Shown: positions 56,916 to 64,000 of the stretch, piece after piece | How positions within the stretch are numbered: the first letter of the stretch is position 1 | Layout of the letters: each line of letters starts with the position of its first letter | Origin: Arthrobacter sp. SLBN-112 | GTDB lineage: Bacteria; Actinomycetota; Actinomycetes; Actinomycetales; Micrococcaceae | Reading direction: 5' to 3' | NCBI RefSeq assembly: GCF_030944625.1 | Contig: NZ_JAUSXY010000001.1 | Coordinates: forward strand, 496,001-560,000 | Length of the DNA: 64,000 nucleotides | Notes under the pieces: generated by a model | Told to the model about the DNA's origin: nothing | What the model saw: only the letters and a program-made list of their open reading frames with translations | Databases searched by the model: none | Translations under genes and position numbers: made by a program

Positions 56916-57263
56916 GTTCCAGCCCTGTTCGAAGCGCTTCGGCTTACTACAAAACCTGGTTCCAAGAATACGTCCGAACCGGGCCATGGCGGGAGTGGCA
57001 GCCGAAATAAACCGAAGAAGCAGAACTGGTTCGCTGATAGGGTCCCCCTGTGCGGGCTACAGCGGCACCGCAGCAAAGATCGGCCCGCAGATCGGACAAG
57101 GCATCCACTAGCGGGCACGTTTGTCCCGCCCACCGGTTGCGCCGCCCAGTAGCATCGGGAGAGGGACACCGAATACTCCCTGTCCGCCTGGGTACCTTTC
57201 CACGGGCAAGGGGCTTTGGAGCATCCATGCCAGCACGGAGACGAGCAGTGGAAAGAGGAGCTT
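56916..57263. other. Intergenic region between the GAF/ANTAR and GH13 genes
   Basis: About 350 bases between divergent genes (275 if the upstream GAF start is used). It must contain both promoters, but I see no clear consensus -35/-10 pair. Open frames crossing it on the minus strand are antisense extensions of the GH13 gene and lack ribosome binding sites. Confidence 0.45.
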
Positions 57264-59540
57264 ATGCGGGAGCCGGGGACCAGCGAGCGCGTTTCGGATG
57301 CGGATAACACCGCCGGAGTGGGGGAAGGGGAGGCAGCCGCCGCTGAGCCGGCAGCGGACCTGGAGGTCACTTTCGACGAACAGTTCTTCGCCGCCCGGCC
57401 AAAGGCGCTGCGGCCCGTAGCGCGGCGGCGCCAGTTCGTCGGCAACAGGCCCTCCTTCGAATTCGATGGACGAAACGCCGCGTATGTGGAGTGGTTGCGC
57501 AACCAGGCCATGCTCGGTGACGCGAACACACTGGCCCGGCAATTGTCCGGCCAGGCCAGCATGTGGCAGAACTCGTACGCGCATCCGAACCCCCGGGCCG
57601 CCGTCGAACGCGCCCCCGTCTGGTTCACCGCCTACCCGCTGTCCTTCATCACCGAAACGGGCCGGTCATTCCTGTCCGCCCTGGGTGACACGGCCATGTG
57701 GGAAGCCTTCCGCGAAATCGGCATCCGCGGCATCCACACCGGGCCCGTGAAACTGGCGGGCGGCATCAGCGGCTGGTCGCACACCCCCAGCGTGGACGGG
57801 CACTTCGACCGGATCAGCATGGCGATCGATCCGGTGTTCGGCACCGAAGAGGAATTCCGCAGCATGTGCGAGGTCGCCGCGGAGCACGGCGGCACCGTCA
57901 TTGACGACATCGTCCCCGGCCACACCGGCAAGGGCGCCGACTTCCGGCTGGCCGAGATGAACTTCCGCGACTACCCCGGGATCTACCACATGGTGGACAT
58001 CCCGGAGGAGGACTGGAACCTGCTGCCCGATGTCCCCGAAGGCGCCGACTCGGTCAACCTCAGCCCCGATTCGGAGCAGGCCCTGCAGAAGGCCGGCTAC
58101 ATCATCGGCAGGCTGCAGCGCGTCATCTTCTACGAACCCGGGGTGAAGGAAACCAACTGGAGCGCCACCCGGCCCATCGTGGACACCACCGGCAAGACCC
58201 GCCGCTGGGTCTACCTGCACTACTTCAAGGCCGGGCAGCCCTCCATCAACTGGCTGGACCCCACCTTCGCGGGCATGCGGCTGGTGGTGGGCGACGCCCT
58301 GCACTCGCTGGTGGACCTGGGCACCGGGGCGCTGCGCCTTGACGCCAACGGCTTCCTGGGCGTGGAGAAGAGCGCCGAGGAACAGCCCGGCTGGTCCGAG
58401 GGGCACCCGCTGTCGGAGGCCGCCAACCAGCTCATCGGCTCCATGATCCGCAAGGTGGGCGGGTTCTCCTTCCAGGAACTGAACCTCACCATCGACGACA
58501 TAAAGGCAACCTCCGAATCGGGCCCGGACCTCTCCTACGACTTCATCACCCGGCCCGCGTACCACTACGCCCTGGTCACGGCGGACACCGAATTCCTGCG
58601 GCTGACGCTGCGCCTGTCCATGGAGATCGGGGTGGACCAGGCCTCGCTGGTCCATGCCCTGCAGAACCATGATGAACTGACCTACGAGCTCCTGCACTTC
58701 GCCGCCGGGCATCGGGACGAGATGTTCGAACTCAACGGTGAGGAACTCACCGGCGCGCAACTCGCCGAACAGGTCCAGCAGACCCTGCGGGACCGGCTGA
58801 CCGGCGAGAACGGGCCCTACAACGCCGTCTTCACCACCAACGGCATCGCCTGCACCACGGTCAGCTTCATCATGGCAGCCCTGGGCATCCAGGACCCAGC
58901 CAGCGTCACCCCGGAGCAGGAGGCGCAGATCCGGGACGTCCACATCCTCCTGGCCATGTACAACGCGCTGCAACCGGGCGTCTTTGCCCTCTCCGGCTGG
59001 GACCTCACGGGCATCCTGGCCCTCGACCGCAGCAGCGTCCGGGAACTAACTTCCCAGGGCGACACCCGCTGGATCAACCGCGGCGCGCACGACCTCATGG
59101 GTACCAGCCCGGACGCCACCACGTCCTCGTCGGGAATGCCGCGGGCCCGCAGCCTGTACGGCACGCTGCCGGAGCAGTTGCAGGATTCGAACTCGTTCGC
59201 GCGGCGGCTGCAGCGGATCCTTGCCGTCCGCGAGGACAACGGAATCGCCACCGGCACGTTGCTCGATGTCCCCGACGTCTCAAACCGCGGGGCGCTGGTG
59301 CTGGTCAACCGGCTCCAGGACGGCGCCCTGCAGGTCACGGCGCTCAACTTCTCCGGGCAGGACATCGCCGGCAGCATCCAGTCCAACGAGTTGCCCTCCG
59401 GCGCCAACGTCCGGGACCTCTTCAGCGGCGAAACCGTGGGGCAGGTGGATGACCTGCACAGCTTCTTCCTCGACCTGCCGGCCTACCAGGGGACGGCGCT
59501 GCTCCTCACCGAGGCACCGGAGCCGGAAGCGGAGGCGTAG
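57264..59540 (+). CDS. GH13 family enzyme, trehalose synthase-like
   Basis: 758 residues from ATG 57264, just after GAGGAG. A (beta/alpha)8 barrel with all three GH13 catalytic acids in place: nucleophile in [14 protein letters not shown], acid/base Glu in [10 protein letters not shown], and transition-state Asp in [14 protein letters not shown], the last being a trehalose synthase (TreS) type motif. A polar N-terminal extension of about 50 residues and a C-terminal beta domain are present. No signal peptide. TreS isomerises maltose and trehalose; this protein diverges from canonical TreS, and no treY, treZ or maltokinase gene is adjacent, so the precise reaction is open. Confidence 0.82.
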   Translation: MREPGTSERVSDADNTAGVGEGEAAAAEPAADLEVTFDEQFFAARPKALRPVARRRQFVGNRPSFEFDGRNAAYVEWLRNQAMLGDANTLARQLSGQASMWQNSYAHPNPRAAVERAPVWFTAYPLSFITETGRSFLSALGDTAMWEAFREIGIRGIHTGPVKLAGGISGWSHTPSVDGHFDRISMAIDPVFGTEEEFRSMCEVAAEHGGTVIDDIVPGHTGKGADFRLAEMNFRDYPGIYHMVDIPEEDWNLLPDVPEGADSVNLSPDSEQALQKAGYIIGRLQRVIFYEPGVKETNWSATRPIVDTTGKTRRWVYLHYFKAGQPSINWLDPTFAGMRLVVGDALHSLVDLGTGALRLDANGFLGVEKSAEEQPGWSEGHPLSEAANQLIGSMIRKVGGFSFQELNLTIDDIKATSESGPDLSYDFITRPAYHYALVTADTEFLRLTLRLSMEIGVDQASLVHALQNHDELTYELLHFAAGHRDEMFELNGEELTGAQLAEQVQQTLRDRLTGENGPYNAVFTTNGIACTTVSFIMAALGIQDPASVTPEQEAQIRDVHILLAMYNALQPGVFALSGWDLTGILALDRSSVRELTSQGDTRWINRGAHDLMGTSPDATTSSSGMPRARSLYGTLPEQLQDSNSFARRLQRILAVREDNGIATGTLLDVPDVSNRGALVLVNRLQDGALQVTALNFSGQDIAGSIQSNELPSGANVRDLFSGETVGQVDDLHSFFLDLPAYQGTALLLTEAPEPEAEA

Positions 59541-59547
59541 CCAGGCA

Positions 59548-59590
59548 CGCCGGGTAGCGCCGGAGGATGATTTTCAGGCGCTACCCGGCG
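59548..59590. terminator. Bidirectional terminator between GH13 and ROK genes
   Basis: Perfect 14-base inverted repeat, CGCCGGGTAGCGCC (59548-59561) and GGCGCTACCCGGCG (59577-59590), loop of 15 bases with TTTT. It starts seven bases after the GH13 stop, and the right arm contains the ROK stop codon. Confidence 0.85.
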
Positions 59591-60801
59591 ATCGCGCCCG
59601 CAAGCGTGGCTTCAATGATGGCCGGCGAGAGAACGTACTGGGTGACCAGCTGGCTCGCCCCGAGGACAGCCGCCTGGTCGCCCGCCCGGGAGACATTGAT
59701 GCGCAGGTGTGAGGTGGCCAGCGGCGGGGAGCGCCGGTACACCACCTCACGGATGCCTGCCACCAGGTGCTCACCCGTTTCGCCGAAGCTGCCGCCGACC
59801 ACTATGACGGATGGATTGAGCAGGTTCACCGCGGTGGCCAGCACCTCGCCGATGTCCCGGCCGGCCTGACGCAGCGCCTGGATGGCCTGCAGGTTGCCGT
59901 CGGCGGCGAGCCGGATCACGTCCGCGCCCCTGGCCACGTCCACGCCCTGGTCCCGGAGGGAGCGTGCGACGGCGGGCCCGGACGCGAGTGCCTCAAGGCA
60001 CCCGTAGTTTCCACAGGCACACAGGACCTCCGCACCGCGGGCCACCTGGATGTGCCCGAGGTCGCCGGCCGTGCCGTTCGCGCCGCGCTGCAGCTCGCCG
60101 TTGCTGATAATGCCGGAGCCGATGCCGGTGGCCACCTTCACGAAGAAGAAATTGTTGTGCTCGGGCCAGTGGGCGGACTGCTCCCCCAGCGCCATGATGT
60201 TCACGTCGTTGTCGACGAGCACATGGACGGGCAGGGACCGCTGGACGTAGCTGACCACGTCGAACCCGTCCCAGCCCGGCATGATAGGCGGCTTCACCGG
60301 CTTTCCGGTGTCATGCTCCACCGGGCCCGGGAGTCCGATGCCGATCCCGGCGAGTTCGCCGACGCTGCGTCCCGCTGACGCCAGCAGTTCCTTGCCCTGC
60401 GCCACCACCTGGTCCAGCACAGCTTCCGGCCCGTCGGCCACCTGCTGGGCCAGCCGGTGCTCGGCGAGGATTGTCCCGCCAAGGTCGGTGACCGCGACGA
60501 TCACGTGCGTGGCACCGACGTCGACAGCCAGAACCAGGCGGGCGGAGGGATTAAAGGCAAAGCGCGACGGCGGCCTTCCGCCACTGGAGAGCGCCTCACC
60601 GGCGGGCCCCACCAGGCCGGAGAGCATGAGCGCGTCGATACGGGAGGCAACGGTGGAACGGGCGAGCCCTGTGCTCAAGGCGAGCTCGGCACGGGTACGG
60701 GCCCTGCCGTCGCGCAGCAGCTGGAACAGGTCGCCCGCGCGCGAGAGGCTGCCAGCGTCGGATTCCTTTCCGAGCTGTTTCCCGGCGGGTGAAGAAGTCA
60801 T
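59581..60801 (-). CDS. ROK family transcriptional regulator
   Basis: 406 residues. A winged helix-turn-helix at about 25-75 (LFQLLRDGRARTRAELALST, GLARSTVASRIDAL) is followed by a ROK sugar-binding domain: AVDVGATHVIVAVTDLGG, ATGIGSGIISNGELQRG, and the zinc-binding CACGNYGCLEAL. This is the NagC/XylR layout. It probably represses the divergent dehydrogenase/ABC operon, binding a sugar or sugar phosphate as inducer. Confidence 0.94.
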   Translation of the reverse strand: MTSSPAGKQLGKESDAGSLSRAGDLFQLLRDGRARTRAELALSTGLARSTVASRIDALMLSGLVGPAGEALSSGGRPPSRFAFNPSARLVLAVDVGATHVIVAVTDLGGTILAEHRLAQQVADGPEAVLDQVVAQGKELLASAGRSVGELAGIGIGLPGPVEHDTGKPVKPPIMPGWDGFDVVSYVQRSLPVHVLVDNDVNIMALGEQSAHWPEHNNFFFVKVATGIGSGIISNGELQRGANGTAGDLGHIQVARGAEVLCACGNYGCLEALASGPAVARSLRDQGVDVARGADVIRLAADGNLQAIQALRQAGRDIGEVLATAVNLLNPSVIVVGGSFGETGEHLVAGIREVVYRRSPPLATSHLRINVSRAGDQAAVLGASQLVTQYVLSPAIIEATLAGAIAG

Positions 60802-60873
60802 GCCTAAGTCATAACACTCTTACTTAGTACTGTCACCACACCAGAAGAATAACGAGTAACGAGCAACTTTTGC

Positions 60874-60902
60874 TTGACGTGCGTCAAAAGTAGTCCTAGG
60901 TT
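60874..60902 (+). promoter_or_regulatory. Promoter and candidate ROK operator of the dehydrogenase operon
   Basis: -35 TTGACG (60874-60879), 17-base spacer, -10 TAGGTT (60897-60902). The -35 is half of an inverted repeat, TTGACG-TG-CGTCAA (60874-60887), itself flanked by CTTTTG and CAAAAG; a repressor bound there would block RNA polymerase. The transcript leader would be about 80 bases. Confidence 0.6.
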
Positions 60903-60987
60903 GTGATGCAGGGCACATTCGTGAATCCGATGGCTGGTATCCACCACGGTGATGCCACCACTCCAGAGTCCGCTTACGAAGAGGTAA

Positions 60988-62085
60988 TTGAACTTGTCCC
61001 ATCACACCGCGCCGGCAGACGGGCCCCTGGGCGTCGGAATCCTGGGCGCAGGACCGGTCACCCAGGCCATCCACCTTCCCGCCCTGGCCCGGCTTCGCGA
61101 TGTCCTTGAGGTACGGCACATCATGGATGTGGACGCAGCAGTGGCGTCTTCGGTGGCGGCGCGCGTCGGAGCAGCATCCAGCACCAGCATGGATGAGCTG
61201 CTGGCCGATCCGGACGTTGACATCGTTGCGATCTGCAGCCCCCACCAGTTCCACGCGGACCAGGTCATCGCCGCATGCAGGGCCGGCAAGAAGGCCGTCC
61301 TCTGCGAAAAGCCGTTCGCGATGAACGCGGAGGAAGCCGCCCGCATCTCCGCGGTCAGCACCGAAACCGGTGTCCCGATCGTCGTGGGCGCCATGCACAC
61401 CTTCGATCCCGGCTGGCTCGCCGCGGAACAGAACTGGGGCGATCTCCCCGAAACGGTCCACACCATCCGCTCCTCCATCGTCCTGCCGCCCAACGCCCGC
61501 TTCGAAGACTTCGCCACGGAAATCGTCACCCGCCCGGCCGCGGGCCGGCCGGACTACTCGGACATCGAGGTCATCAAGGCCGCCCTGCAGGGCGGGATCA
61601 TGGGCCTGGCCATCCACGACCTTCCACTGGTGCGCCGGTTCACGCCGGACTTCGAGCTCGTGGAGGTCCTGCAAGCGCGGCACGTCCGCCCGTTCGGGTA
61701 CGCTGTCTCGCTCCGGACCCCGTCGCGCGTCATTGAACTGCGGGCCGTCATGAACGGCACCTGGAAGCCCGAGTGGACCTTCGAGGCCATCGCCGGGGAT
61801 TCCGCGCTCCACATCGACTTCACGCCCTCCTACGTCCAGGCCGGTTCCGCGGTCGCCACCTTCTCCCGCCGTGATGGCAGCGAAACCACCAGCTTCGGCC
61901 CCTACGGCCACAACGGCTACGAGGGCGAGTGGCGCGAACTTGCCGGCCTCGCCAGGGGAAACCGGCGTGCCCCCTCCGCCCAAACCCTGATCGATGACCT
62001 CACGTTCGCCCTGGCAATCGCCGAAGCGACCGTGGAAAGCGGCGCCTCGGACCATGCAAACGCAGTGGCAGGAGTTTCCGCATGA
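60988..62085 (+). CDS. Gfo/Idh/MocA family oxidoreductase
   Basis: 365 residues from TTG 60988; TTG 60994 is an alternative, with better spacing from the GAGG site. The N-terminal Rossmann fold has GVGILGAGPVTQAIHLPAL, and CEKPFAMNAEEA is the conserved EKP motif; the C-terminal alpha/beta domain carries the GIMGLAIHDLPLVRRF substrate segment. It probably oxidises a sugar, inositol or sugar acid with NAD(P). First gene of the operon controlled by the ROK regulator; its stop overlaps the next start (ATGA). Confidence 0.92.
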   Translation: MNLSHHTAPADGPLGVGILGAGPVTQAIHLPALARLRDVLEVRHIMDVDAAVASSVAARVGAASSTSMDELLADPDVDIVAICSPHQFHADQVIAACRAGKKAVLCEKPFAMNAEEAARISAVSTETGVPIVVGAMHTFDPGWLAAEQNWGDLPETVHTIRSSIVLPPNARFEDFATEIVTRPAAGRPDYSDIEVIKAALQGGIMGLAIHDLPLVRRFTPDFELVEVLQARHVRPFGYAVSLRTPSRVIELRAVMNGTWKPEWTFEAIAGDSALHIDFTPSYVQAGSAVATFSRRDGSETTSFGPYGHNGYEGEWRELAGLARGNRRAPSAQTLIDDLTFALAIAEATVESGASDHANAVAGVSA

Positions 62086-62874
62086 GTAACCACTTCACCG
62101 TGCAGGCAACCCCAGCCGCCGAGGAGGCCGGCGCGGTCACCCGGACCGTGGCATCGCTGCCCGCAACGTTCGGCCCCACCCCTGCCGGCCACGCCGGCCT
62201 TGCCGATGTGCTGGTGGTTGCGGGCAGCAGCGGCTGGACCGCCGAAGCCGCCGGCGCCGTGCAGTCGGGTGCGCGCGGCATCGTGGTGGCCAACCCCGTG
62301 CCCGAGGACACCTCGGAATTGGCGGCTGTGGCGGACGCCACGGGGGCCGTCGTCGTCCTTGATCTCCGCTGGGCCGCAAACCCCGCCCTGGTCGCCGAAG
62401 GTTCCGGCCCCGACGCCCGCGGCGCGGTGCGCAGCGGGCTGGGCACCGCGTCACTGCTGGACAGTGTGGCGACGGCGGCGCCCGGCACCGATCCGCAGCA
62501 ACTCCTGGGCGAGCACCTTGCCGCATTGCTGGCCGTCACCGGCCGGCTCGACGGTCAGCGGCAGGCTCGCCAACGGTGCGCCTTTCACCGCCCAGGGCGT
62601 GCTCACCGCCGCCCGGCCGTCCGGCGTCGACATCCGCCTCTACACCGCCGACGGCGGGGTTGCCGTCCAGGTTCCCGATCCGGACGCCGCCTGGCCGGCC
62701 GAGGTCCGGGTCACCGGGCCGCACGGCGACCTCCTGCTTCCCACCCTGTACGAATCCGCCCACCGGTTTGCGTGGCGGCGCCTGAAGGAGCACCTCAGCG
62801 CCGGCACCAGGCCGGACGATCTGGCCGGGTTCGCCCGGCTGACCGACCTCTACGCAACGCTCACCGCCACGTAA
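62082..62874 (+). CDS. Unknown protein in sugar operon (one-base frameshift as written)
   Basis: From ATG 62082, overlapping the dehydrogenase stop by four bases, one frame reads MSNHFTVQATPAAEEAGAVT to LLAVTGRLDG near 62550. The other half continues in the next frame (SGRLANGAPFTAQGVLTAAR, ADGGVAVQVPDPDAAWPAEV) to TAA at 62872-62874. Together they make about 263 residues. I do not recognise the family. The N-terminal half (DVLVVAGSSGWTAEAAGAV) looks like an alpha/beta fold, and the C-terminal part like a beta domain plus a helical tail (FARLTDLYATLTAT). Probably serves the same pathway as its neighbours. Confidence 0.65.
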
Positions 62875-62988
62875 CCAGCCCCTCCGATACGCAACCGAAC
62901 ACGGCAGTCCAGTCCCACCTCCACTCTCAACGATGAGCAGGACCGTACCAACGGCGCACCGCGCCCGACGGTCCCGAAAGGACACATC

Positions 62989-64000
62989 ATGAATGCATCT
63001 TCCGAAGCACGCCGCTCCTTCTCCCGACGCGGCTTCCTGGGCCTGACGGCCGCTGCAGCCTCCGTACCGCTGCTTGCAGCCTGTGGCGGCGGCTCGGCAT
63101 CCCAGGGTGGCGGCGGGGCCGGCGGGACCGTCAAGTTCTGGGACATGCCCTGGGCAACGCCGGCCTATAACGACGCCGCCAAGAGCATCGCGGAGGGCTT
63201 CTCCGGCGCCAACGGCAGCAAAGCCAGCTACCAGATCATCCAGTGGAACAACTTCTACCAGACCTTCTCCTCGGCGATCGCCTCGAAGACCGGTCCCGCG
63301 GTTTCCACGGGCGGCGGCTTCCAGGCGTTCCAGTTCGAGCAGCAGGGCCAGATCGCCTACGCGGACAAGGTGATCGACAAGCTGAAGGCAAACGGCCAAT
63401 TCGACGACTTCCTGCCCGGCGTGCTGGACCCGTTCAAGTCGGACAAGGGCTATGTGGCAGTTCCCTGGCAGCTGGACATGCGCGTCTTCTGGTACCGCAA
63501 GTCCCTCTTCGAAAAGGCAAACGTCGCCCTGCCCACGGACTGGCCGTCCCTTCTTGAAGCCGGCAAGGCCCTGAAGAAGGTCGGCGCCTTCGGCTTCACC
63601 ACCGGCGCAGGTGCCGGCAACAACTACGCCAACCACTCCATGATCATGATGATGGTCAACAACGGCGGCGGCGTGTTCAACAAGGACGGCGAGCTGGACC
63701 TGATGAACGACCGCAACGTCGAGGCCATGGAGTTCGTGCTGGAGCTCGTGTCCAACGGCATCGTGGACCCCGCCGCGGTCAGCTACACCACCGACAACAT
63801 GTCGGCCCAGTGGAAGGACGGCAAGGCAGGCTACGGCCTGTTCCAGGTGAACGTTCCGCAGCGCGTGGGCGACACCTCCGGCGACCTCCTGGTGGCTGAC
63901 CCGATCAAGGGCCCGCACGGAGACAAAGCCACCATCGTGTTCCCGAACAACATCATGATGTACACCAACACCCCGTCCCAGGACGCCTCCGAGGAGTTCC
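62989..64000 (+). CDS. ABC transporter sugar-binding lipoprotein, N-terminal part
   Basis: 337 codons from ATG 62989 (AAAGGA upstream), open to the end of the window. The N-terminus has a twin-arginine-like SRRGFLGLTAAAASVPLL followed directly by lipobox LAAC, so it is probably exported by Tat and then lipidated. The rest is a family 1 solute-binding protein (KFWDMPWATPAYNDAAKSIA; VAVPWQLDMRVFWYRKSLFE; MIMMMVNNGGGVFNKDGELD), as for oligosaccharide or polyol ABC importers. The permease genes should follow beyond 64000. In operon with the ROK-regulated dehydrogenase. Confidence 0.93.
   Translation, partial: MNASSEARRSFSRRGFLGLTAAAASVPLLAACGGGSASQGGGGAGGTVKFWDMPWATPAYNDAAKSIAEGFSGANGSKASYQIIQWNNFYQTFSSAIASKTGPAVSTGGGFQAFQFEQQGQIAYADKVIDKLKANGQFDDFLPGVLDPFKSDKGYVAVPWQLDMRVFWYRKSLFEKANVALPTDWPSLLEAGKALKKVGAFGFTTGAGAGNNYANHSMIMMMVNNGGGVFNKDGELDLMNDRNVEAMEFVLELVSNGIVDPAAVSYTTDNMSAQWKDGKAGYGLFQVNVPQRVGDTSGDLLVADPIKGPHGDKATIVFPNNIMMYTNTPSQDASEEF

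Noticed and set aside
62536..63918. 460-codon minus-strand frame opposite the sugar-binding protein
   Set aside because: Antisense shadow; the plus strand has a ribosome binding site, export signal and a conserved binding-protein sequence.

Overview
The window is GC-rich, densely coded DNA from an actinobacterium, most likely an Arthrobacter/Pseudarthrobacter-type member of the Micrococcaceae. This is inferred from gene content and order (Lsr2; ClpC; the tilS-hpt-ftsH-folEPBK-DUF3180-PH-panC-lysS-lsr2-clpC run; zinc metalloprotease, dacB and ppa at its head), not from any database search. No rRNA, tRNA, CRISPR array, insertion sequence or prophage was recognised.

Layout. Positions 1-27150 hold a long, mostly minus-strand housekeeping block: part of an S9 peptidase, clpC, lsr2, a small membrane protein, lysS, then, after a 5-kb accessory insert (two paralogous alpha/beta hydrolases, an amidase relic, an MFS exporter, a DJ-1/PfpI protein, an unknown 88-aa protein), panC, a DUF2520 protein, two bPH2 membrane proteins, DUF3180, folK-folB-folP-folE, ftsH, a LacI regulator, hpt, tilS, a zinc metalloprotease and dacB, with ppa divergent. 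From 27191 to 42784 come single genes and small groups: carboxylesterase, DUF429, phosphoketolase, SatD-like regulator, histidine phosphatase, HAD phosphatase, AbiEi/DUF559-like protein, serS, a lipid kinase, pheA plus rhodanese, an amidase and a run of small proteins ending in a LapA-like protein.

From 42854 to 47856 there is a catabolic-looking unit: a MatC-type dicarboxylate carrier, a class III CoA-transferase and a fused carboxyltransferase, transcribed away from a FadR/GntR regulator across a palindrome-rich promoter. Next come a DUF4190 protein, a lysE/lysG-like exporter-regulator pair with clear operators, a NERD protein, phosphoglucomutase, a RutE-like nitroreductase divergent from an NCS2 uracil/xanthine permease, a GDSL hydrolase and a GAF/ANTAR protein. 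The right end (57264-64000) is carbohydrate-oriented: a TreS-like GH13 enzyme, a ROK repressor, and a divergent operon of a Gfo/Idh/MocA dehydrogenase, an unknown protein and a Tat-type sugar-binding lipoprotein that runs off the window.

Two cross-cutting features stand out. First, five otherwise well-conserved genes (lysS, carboxylesterase, the MatC-like carrier, DUF4190 and the gene at 62082) each need a one-base correction to be read through; since lysS is essential, sequence or assembly error is the simplest explanation for at least some of them. Second, a roughly 60-base long-hairpin element occurs three times (perhaps four) in the middle third of the window, always at the 3-prime ends of genes.
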